Source: Syntrophobacterales bacterium (GTDB lineage: Bacteria; Desulfobacterota; Syntrophorhabdia; Syntrophorhabdales; WCHB1-27). Taken from it: a stretch of 6,380 bases of DNA. Of this stretch, positions 1-4,912 are shown one piece after another. A model generated the notes under the pieces. The model did not search any database, had not been told where the DNA came from, and was given only the letters and a program-made list of their open reading frames with translations. How positions within the stretch are numbered: the stretch's first letter is position 1; every line of letters begins with the position of its first letter. The position numbers were made by a program, and so were the translations under genes. The stretch spans positions 1-6,380 of the forward strand of contig JADGQN010000283.1 of NCBI GenBank assembly GCA_017881765.1. The letters are read 5' to 3'.

Positions 1-249
1 CGGGCCGATCCAAGGCGAGGCATCGTCCGACCCGTTTACCGAGGCTTGCGGGGGCATCCGGTCCTGATCGGCGTCCGGTATCTGCAGGAGGCCCTTCAAT
101 TGCAGGGGGATATGGGAGCCCGCCAGATCCTGATGAATCACCCCACGGATATATTAGAGATTGAAGTAGATCAGGATGGGATCCTGAAGGATATCGATAC
201 GCCGGAAGAGTATCAGAAATATATGAAGCGGGCGGGGCCGGGTGGATGA
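1..249 (+). CDS. mocA: Molybdenum cofactor cytidylyltransferase (MocA/YgfJ-type NTP transferase), 3' part
   Basis: Only the last 82 codons are present; the frame is open from base 1, so the start lies left of the window. MocA-type enzymes transfer CMP from CTP to molybdopterin to make the MCD form of the cofactor used by xanthine-dehydrogenase-family molybdenum hydroxylases; they act in the cytoplasm. The visible part has two late family signatures: R-G-H-P-V-L-I near residues 18-24, followed by a G-D-x-G-A-R segment, and a terminal D-I-D-T-P-E-E-Y box (about 202-225), typical of MobA-like nucleotidyltransferases, where the Asp residues help bind metal and nucleotide. The stop overlaps the yqeC start as ATGA, indicating translational coupling. 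Without the N-terminal nucleotide-binding motif, MocA cannot be strictly separated from other MobA-like transferases, but the yqeC neighbour favours MocA. The block is GC-rich compared with the operon on the other strand. Confidence 0.82.
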   Translation, partial: RADPRRGIVRPVYRGLRGHPVLIGVRYLQEALQLQGDMGARQILMNHPTDILEIEVDQDGILKDIDTPEEYQKYMKRAGPGG

Positions 250-1010
250 CGACCCTGAGACAGGCATTTTCCATCGGAAATCGGGAAGTGATCAGCCTTG
301 TGGGCGGGGGCGGGAAGACCACCCTTCTGTACGCCCTGGGCAGGGAGCTCTCGACGCTTGGATGCGGGGTCATCCTGACCACAACCACGAAAATTCTGGA
401 ACCGGCGCCCTCCCCTTTCCTTCTTCAATTCCTCTCCAATGAGCTTGGCGATATCAAAAAATGGGTGGCGGAAAATCTGAATCGTCATCAATCTCTCCTC
501 ATTGCCAGGGAGAGACTGCCCAACGGCAAACTCGAAGGGATCTTTCCCGAATGGGCGGAAGAGATCTTCTCCATGGACGGGGTCTCCACAATCGTCAATG
601 AAGCCGACGGTTCCGCCGGCCGGCCGTTGAAGGCCGCGCGTGCCGGAGAGCCGGTGATCCCTCAAAATACGACCCTGCTCGTGCCGCTCATCGGAATCGA
701 TGGAATGGGCCGCCCCCTCGACGAGGATAGTGTCTTTCGTTCGGCCATCGCCTCGCGTCTCCTCAATCTGCCTATTGGAAGCACGGTCACGGAAGATGCG
801 ATCGTCGGCCTGGTGATGGAATGGATTAAAAGCGGCCCCGCCGGAGCGCGTATTGTCCCCTTGATCAACAAAGTCGATATCCCCGGCGGCCTGGAAAAAG
901 CCCAAAAGTTGGCGCGATCTTTACTTTCTGTTGACCCGACCCGAATCCGGAGGGTCGTCCTCGGTCAGTTACAGCAGTTACCTGCCGTGAAGAAGGTCGT
1001 GCCGGGTTGA
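246..1010 (+). CDS. yqeC: YqeC-family selenium-dependent molybdenum hydroxylase accessory protein
   Basis: This encodes 254 residues, about the usual length for YqeC. The family is known from gene neighbourhoods of selenium-dependent molybdenum hydroxylases, with YqeB and MocA; its exact biochemical step is unsettled, and it is a predicted P-loop NTPase. The N-terminus carries a glycine-rich P-loop, S-L-V-G-G-G-G-K-T-T at residues 17-26, followed by a T-T-T-T-K segment near residue 46. A conserved N-E-A-D-G-S-A-G-R-P-L-K stretch near residues 117-128 and a later N-K-V-D motif (about 208-211), resembling a guanine-specificity motif, also fit the family. The ATG at 246 overlaps the mocA stop, so the two are co-translated. 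The gene ends 43 bases before the convergent operon. Family membership is strong; the role in selenium insertion is inherited from the family and not shown here. Confidence 0.87.
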   Translation: MTTLRQAFSIGNREVISLVGGGGKTTLLYALGRELSTLGCGVILTTTTKILEPAPSPFLLQFLSNELGDIKKWVAENLNRHQSLLIARERLPNGKLEGIFPEWAEEIFSMDGVSTIVNEADGSAGRPLKAARAGEPVIPQNTTLLVPLIGIDGMGRPLDEDSVFRSAIASRLLNLPIGSTVTEDAIVGLVMEWIKSGPAGARIVPLINKVDIPGGLEKAQKLARSLLSVDPTRIRRVVLGQLQQLPAVKKVVPG

Positions 1011-1020
1011 TGGCTGCCGT

Positions 1021-1053
1021 CGGGGAAAGCTAACCCCCGCGCCCCGTTCGAAC
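1021..1053. other. GC-rich inverted repeat between convergent genes
   Basis: Between the stops of yqeC and the NuoG-like gene, CGGGG (1021-1025) can pair with CCCCG (1035-1039) around a 9-base loop, or alternatively with CCCCG at 1042-1046. An 8-base palindrome, GTTCGAAC, follows at 1046-1053. The position between converging genes suits a bidirectional terminator, but no T tract follows the stem on either strand, so an intrinsic terminator is not demonstrated. Confidence 0.3.
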
Positions 1054-1665
1054 TCATCCTCGCGGCTCTGGGCCTGGGTGTGGGGGAGAAAATAGCGCTT
1101 TGGTTAAAACGAAAGCTGCCTGGAGCGCCTCTGTAGGACAAAGCGGAAAACATTCTTTGCAGTTCCAGCACTCCTTGGCGGCTATCTCCGGAATGAAACT
1201 GATCTCTCGCCTTGTTCCTCTGTCAACAAATCCAACAGCGTTCTTCTTCTTGACCTCGGCACAGTATCTTACACAGAGACCACAGTGAATGCAAAACGAG
1301 GCCTCTTTTTCAAAACGGTCTTTGTCTGCTCCATACTCTTTGGCCAAATCCTGCAACGCGAAAGCGTCCGGAGCATGGGCCAGCAACAGCTCTAAGATCA
1401 TTTTGCGAATTCTATCTACCTTCTCAGATCTGGTTCTTACGACCAAATTTTTTTCTACCGGGTAAACGCAGGCAACAACGAGTTTTGTCCAGCCGCGACT
1501 TTCTACTTCTACCGTGCAAAGTCGGCACCCCCCATACGGCTCCAACTTCTCGTGGTGACAAAGTGTCGGAATCGATATTCCCACCTTTCGCGCTGCCTCT
1601 AAAAGGGTCATCCCTTCCGTTGCGCCAACTTCTTTTCCGTCAATCTGTAAAAGGATCTCACTCAT
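1054..1665 (-). CDS. Short NuoG/HoxU-like Fe-S subunit (BamI-like)
   Basis: A 203-residue electron-transfer subunit equal to the Fe-S N-terminus of complex I NuoG, without the large molybdopterin-fold domain, as in HoxU-like diaphorase subunits. It should carry electrons between the NuoF-like subunit and the rest of the complex. Residues 1-75 form a plant-type [2Fe-2S] ferredoxin domain with Cys36, Cys47, Cys50 and Cys66. Residues 120-180 hold two [4Fe-4S] motifs: Cys125/128/131/135 and Cys166/169/172/176, the last followed by Pro. There is no signal peptide or membrane segment. The ATG at 1665 overlaps the stop of the NuoF-like gene by 8 bases (ATGAGTGA), and its own Shine-Dalgarno is weak, so translation is probably coupled. 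The last dozen residues are rich in Pro and Gly and lie in GC-rich sequence unlike the rest of the gene; the original end may have been near residue 192. It is last in the operon, the place of bamI in Bam clusters. Confidence 0.85.
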   Translation of the reverse strand: MSEILLQIDGKEVGATEGMTLLEAARKVGISIPTLCHHEKLEPYGGCRLCTVEVESRGWTKLVVACVYPVEKNLVVRTRSEKVDRIRKMILELLLAHAPDAFALQDLAKEYGADKDRFEKEASFCIHCGLCVRYCAEVKKKNAVGFVDRGTRREISFIPEIAAKECWNCKECFPLCPTEALQAAFVLTKALFSPPHPGPEPRG

Positions 1666-3592
1666 TTTCTTTACTCTTTCTGACTATCGTTCTTGCGTCT
1701 TCAGGAATAGGAGACGGAACGGGCTCGCCGGAAATCTTCTTCACCGCGCCAAAGCGAGGGGGGCAAACTTCAAAGCAAGTTCCGCACTTTGTGCATTTCT
1801 CCTGCTCAATGACATGGATCCGGTTTTTGCCGCCTGCAATCGCCTCGGCAGGACATTGCCTAAGGCAAATCATGCAGGCCTGGCACTTATTCGGGTCAAT
1901 ATGGTAAGCGATCAGCTCCTTGCAGGACAAAGCCGGGCACTTCTTCTGCTTGATGTGCGCCTCATACTCATCTCTAAAGTATCGTAACGTGCTTAGAAAC
2001 GGGTTAGGGGCACTCTTGCCTAAAGCACAAAGGGAGGCATCGCCGGCTACCTCGGATAGCTCCTCCAAAAGCTCGATGTCGCCCTCTCTTCCCTTTCCTT
2101 TGGTGATATTGGTGAGAATCTTAAGCATCTGCCTTATGCCTTCACGGCATGGGACACATTTGCCGCACGATTCATCAGTGAGGAAGTTAAGGAAGTACCT
2201 GGCGACATCAACCATACAGGTATCTTCATCCATTACAATCATCCCACCTGACCCCATCATTGAACCGGCCTTGGTGAGTTCATCAAAACCAACTTCCAAA
2301 TCCAACAGTTCCTCAGGGATACATCCTCCGGACGGTCCCCCGGTCTGCACTGCTTTGAACCTCTTGCCTCCGGGGATTCCACCGCCTATCTTGTAGATAA
2401 TATCTCTCAGGGTGATGCCCATGGGTACTTCCACAAGCCCGGTATTGTTTATCTTACCTACCAATGAGAAAATCTTCGTGCCCTTGCTTCTTTCAGTTCC
2501 AAATTGGTTAAACCAGTCAGCGCCTTTATTGATGATCAGCGGCACATTCGCCCATGTCTCAACATTATTCAAAACGCTGGGTCGATCCCAAACGCCCTTG
2601 ACGGCGGTGTGGATATATTTCGGTCTGGGCTCTCCTGCCCTGCCTTCCAATGCCGTCATCAGAGCACTCGATTCACCACAGACGAAAGCGCCGGCTCCCT
2701 GGTGCACCTGAACCGTGAAATCAAAGCCTGAGCCGAGGATGTTTCTCCCAAGAAAACCATACTCCTCATCCTGCTTGATCGCGATTGCCACATTCTCTAC
2801 GGCTATGGGGTATTCCTGTCGAACGTAAATAAACCCCTCGTGGGCGCCGATGGCATAGGCTCCGATGGTCAACCCCTCGAGGATTGAGTGAGGGTTTCCT
2901 TCAAGGAGAGCTCTATCCATAAATGCCCCGGGGTCACCCTCGTCGGCGTTGACGATCACATACTTTATTTCGTCGGGGGCATTGCGGGATTCTTCCCACT
3001 TTCTCCCTGTGGGGAAGCCGCCACCTCCCCTTCCTCTCAGGTTGGATTTTTTGACTTCCTCCAATACTTCCTCGGCGGACATCCGGGAAAGAACTTTGGC
3101 TAACGCAGAATAACCGCCGATCGCCAGATAGTCTTCGATGCTCTTCGGATCAATCTTGATGTTACTGCCGATGATGTTTCGTACTTGATTCTTGTAGAAG
3201 GGAATATCAGATTCATGGGTTGCTTTTTCGCCTGTGGTTGGGTCAACATAGAGTAAACGATCTACAACCTTCTTCTCCTTTATGGTCTGAGAGACAATCT
3301 CGGGAACGTCTTCAGGTTTTACCTGGAGATAGCATATCTCCTCGGGATAAATCACCACCACGGGGCCTCTCTCGCAAAATCCGGGACACCCGGTTTCTCT
3401 GGTGTTCACACCAGCCTGTAAGCCCTGTTTTTCAATCTCTGCTTTAAAGGCGGCTATGACTTCACCTGCACCGGAGGCAATACAACCGGCGCCGGCGCAT
3501 ATTGAAATGCAAGGCGTGTTTGGGTCTCTCCGGGATAATATTTTTTGTCTGACTTTCTCTAATTTTTCAGGCGAATTTAACCGCGCCATCAT
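1658..3592 (-). CDS. nuoF: NuoF-like NAD(H)-binding FMN/Fe-S subunit (BamH/HndC-like)
   Basis: The NAD(H)-reacting flavoprotein of the module, 644 residues, longer than plain NuoF because Fe-S domains are added at both ends. In order: an N-terminal thioredoxin-like [2Fe-2S] domain (Cys32, Cys37, Cys69, Cys73); the FMN-binding glycine loop R-G-R-G-G-G-G-F at 186-193; the nucleotide-binding segment V-N-A-D-E-G-D-P-G-A at 214-223; G-A-G-A-F-V-C-G-E at 299-307; the [4Fe-4S] site E-S-C-G-K-C-V-P-C at 475-482 with Cys522; and a C-terminal 2x[4Fe-4S] ferredoxin (Cys570/573/576/580 and Cys600/603/606/610). This layout is that of electron-bifurcating hydrogenase beta subunits, HndC and BamH. Two adjacent ATGs occur at 3592 and 3589. 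The AGGGG just upstream is only 2 bases from the first but 5 from the second, so 3589 may be the real start. The gene begins about 6 bases after the NuoE-like stop and overlaps the next gene. The family can work in either direction with NAD(H). Confidence 0.93.
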   Translation of the reverse strand: MMARLNSPEKLEKVRQKILSRRDPNTPCISICAGAGCIASGAGEVIAAFKAEIEKQGLQAGVNTRETGCPGFCERGPVVVIYPEEICYLQVKPEDVPEIVSQTIKEKKVVDRLLYVDPTTGEKATHESDIPFYKNQVRNIIGSNIKIDPKSIEDYLAIGGYSALAKVLSRMSAEEVLEEVKKSNLRGRGGGGFPTGRKWEESRNAPDEIKYVIVNADEGDPGAFMDRALLEGNPHSILEGLTIGAYAIGAHEGFIYVRQEYPIAVENVAIAIKQDEEYGFLGRNILGSGFDFTVQVHQGAGAFVCGESSALMTALEGRAGEPRPKYIHTAVKGVWDRPSVLNNVETWANVPLIINKGADWFNQFGTERSKGTKIFSLVGKINNTGLVEVPMGITLRDIIYKIGGGIPGGKRFKAVQTGGPSGGCIPEELLDLEVGFDELTKAGSMMGSGGMIVMDEDTCMVDVARYFLNFLTDESCGKCVPCREGIRQMLKILTNITKGKGREGDIELLEELSEVAGDASLCALGKSAPNPFLSTLRYFRDEYEAHIKQKKCPALSCKELIAYHIDPNKCQACMICLRQCPAEAIAGGKNRIHVIEQEKCTKCGTCFEVCPPRFGAVKKISGEPVPSPIPEDARTIVRKSKENE

Positions 3593-3598
3593 TTTCCC

Positions 3599-4051
3599 CT
3601 ACTCATAGTTTTTTAACACATCTGCCGTCTTGGCTGGCGCCATCTTACCGTGGGTCTTCCCACCGATTTCCATCACCGGTCCTAAAGCACAGCAGCCGAG
3701 GCAGTTAACCGTTTCCAGGCTGAACTTCAATTCCAAGTCCGTTTCACCAGGTTTAATTCCAGTCAGGTCTTGCACCGTGTCGAGGACACGCGTCGCACCA
3801 CGAACATGACAGGCAGTACCCATACAAATGTGAATTTCATGACGTCCTTTAGGAACCAGACTAAAGGCTTTATAAAAGGTAGCTATATGCCGTATCCGGG
3901 TTAAAGGAACCTGTAATTTTTCGCTGACCCGCTCTAATGCTTCCTTGGGAAGCCAATGATTTTCACTCTGAATTTCCAGTAATACTTGAATGAGTGAACT
4001 GGCTTCGCATTGATGTTTATCAATAATCTGATCGATTCTTTCGTTATCCAT
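3599..4051 (-). CDS. nuoE: NuoE-like thioredoxin-fold [2Fe-2S] subunit (BamG-like)
   Basis: A 150-residue protein matching the 24-kDa subunit of complex I and the gamma subunit of bifurcating hydrogenases. A helical N-terminal half (about 1-65) contains the family phrase H-I-A-T-F-Y at 55-60. It is followed by a thioredoxin-like domain with the four [2Fe-2S] ligands: Cys76 and Cys81 (C-M-G-T-A-C) and Cys117 and Cys121 (C-L-G-C-C). It should dock on the NuoF-like subunit, whose N-terminus carries a related [2Fe-2S] domain. I chose the ATG at 4051 because AGGAAA (4063-4058) lies six bases upstream and the protein then has normal length. An in-frame ATG at 4123 would add 24 basic, non-family residues and overlap the upstream gene. 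The spacing is about 53 bases after the MvhD-like gene and 6 before the NuoF-like gene, consistent with one transcript. Confidence 0.92.
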   Translation of the reverse strand: MDNERIDQIIDKHQCEASSLIQVLLEIQSENHWLPKEALERVSEKLQVPLTRIRHIATFYKAFSLVPKGRHEIHICMGTACHVRGATRVLDTVQDLTGIKPGETDLELKFSLETVNCLGCCALGPVMEIGGKTHGKMAPAKTADVLKNYE

Positions 4052-4104
4052 ACTCGCTTTCCTGATCTGCTTCTTTCCCCTGATCCACGACCTGCCCTTT
4101 GACC

Positions 4105-4872
4105 TCAGGCCAGAGCGAAACACTTCCGGCTTTCATCATACCGGACGAATCCCTGCCTTGATGAACTGCTAATATGCCTTGATGCCTCAGACGGGGTCAA
4201 ACTTAAAATCTCAGCGATTTCCTTCGTTGAAAGGGGATTTCTTCCCAGAATTGAGGTGATTTGGCTTATTGCCAATTTATCCGCAATCAATTCGCGGAAT
4301 AACTGGTTGAACTCGTCACTTGCAAAAAACTTATGATACGCTTCTTCCGATTTGACAGGCACCCTCAACCGCTCCCTTTCCACCAGCTTCATATAGGGGA
4401 TTAGCCTTGTAACGGCTTCAAGTTTGAACTTTAATCCATTTTCATCTATTCCTCCGCCTTGGCCAAGAGGTCCTAACTCCTTTATCTTCTTGCCAAAGTC
4501 ATTCATAACTTCGGCGAAACGGATTCCTTCACCGGCAGATAACGATTCAAGCCTTAACCTTTCAGGATTCACCCCGATTTGCTCCATGATTTTTTTACAT
4601 AGAAGCACCATGCCCAATGCATCGTAATTCCCATCGGTAATATAATGGCACTCGTTAAGATGACAACCGCCGATGAACACCCCGTCATTCCCTTTTGAGA
4701 AAGCCCGGAGTACAAATGACAGGTCGACTCTGCCGGAGCACATGACGCGGATAAGCTTGGGATCAGTTGTGTATTGTTGTCTGGAAACTCCAGCCAGGTC
4801 AGCAGCCCCGTATGCTCACCAATTGCATACAAAGCCTAAGATCCTTGGTTTAAATTTAAGTTCTGTGCTCAT
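4105..4872 (-). CDS. mvhD: Selenocysteine-containing MvhD-like [2Fe-2S] subunit with C-terminal winged-helix-like domain (BamF-like)
   Basis: A 255-residue protein if the in-frame TGA at codon 19 is read as selenocysteine. MvhD/BamF-type subunits carry electrons between the HdrA flavoprotein and a partner through a [2Fe-2S] cluster. Residues 1-125 are the MvhD fold: V-C16-N-W-Sec19 then A-Y-G-A-A-D-L-A-G, V-M-C45-S-G-R-V-D, and G-C70-H-L-N-E-C75-H-Y. The TGA sits where most homologues have Cys. The frame is conserved on both sides of it, so no frameshift is needed. The ATG at 4872 has AAAGGAG (4885-4879) six bases upstream; the next Met, at 4743, would remove the start of the conserved fold. 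Residues 214-255 look like a helix-turn-helix with a wing, beyond the roughly 140 residues usual for MvhD; its role (DNA contact or protein docking) is unknown. The gene lies 40 bases after the HdrA-like gene. Confidence 0.92.
4778..4796 (-). promoter_or_regulatory. SECIS-like hairpin after the UGA codon
   Basis: On the mRNA strand CUGGA (4793-4789) pairs perfectly with UCCAG (4785-4781) around a GUU loop. After one G-A mismatch, two further pairs (G-C, U-A) extend the stem to 4796/4778. The loop starts with G, 27 bases after the UGA. Bacterial SECIS elements are small hairpins inside the coding region just downstream of UGA, with a G at the start of the apical loop; both the spacing and the loop fit that description. 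Coding constraint also shapes this stretch, so function is inferred. Confidence 0.7.
4816..4818 (-). other. In-frame UGA selenocysteine codon (Sec19 of the MvhD-like protein)
   Basis: Read on the minus strand, the codons around it are TGC AAT TGG TGA GCA TAC, giving C-N-W-Sec-A-Y. Cys is usual at this position in MvhD; selenocysteine is known here in VhuD and BamF-type relatives. The real stop is another TGA at 4107-4105, so decoding must depend on the local hairpin and SelB. Confidence 0.9.
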
Positions 4873-4878
4873 TCTTAT

Positions 4879-4885
4879 CTCCTTT
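4879..4885 (-). promoter_or_regulatory. Ribosome binding site deciding the MvhD-like start
   Basis: AAAGGAG lies six bases before the ATG at 4872, close to the ideal Shine-Dalgarno. It supports a start upstream of the in-frame TGA and so supports readthrough of that codon. No comparable site was needed to explain the downstream Met at 4743. Confidence 0.85.
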
Positions 4886-4912
4886 CTAAGTCAGTAATCC
4901 CGGCTTTGTTCA

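Noticed and set aside
213..905. Long minus-strand open frame opposite yqeC
   Set aside because: It has no recognisable domain, and yqeC on the + strand carries a clear P-loop and family motifs; GC-rich DNA often leaves such antisense frames open.
1021..1039. Rho-independent terminator between yqeC and the NuoG-like gene
   Set aside because: The hairpin is short with a 9-base loop and lacks a T tract on both strands; kept only as an inverted repeat.
1485..2711. Several + strand open frames opposite the NuoF- and NuoG-like genes
   Set aside because: Their translations are Ser/Pro/Leu-rich shadows of strongly conserved genes on the other strand, with no motif of their own.
4052..4123. N-terminal extension of the NuoE-like protein from the ATG at 4123
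   Set aside because: The added residues are basic and unlike the family, the start overlaps the upstream gene, and the ATG at 4051 has a good Shine-Dalgarno.
4105..4743. MvhD-like protein starting at Met 4743 (212 residues)
   Set aside because: It loses the conserved C-x2-C(Sec) region, while the upstream frame encodes it exactly and has a strong ribosome binding site at 4885-4879.
4816..4818. TGA as a sequencing error or a disabling nonsense mutation
   Set aside because: The stop falls on the one residue where selenocysteine is known in the family, the frame is intact on both sides, and a SECIS-like hairpin follows. An error remains possible but is much less likely.
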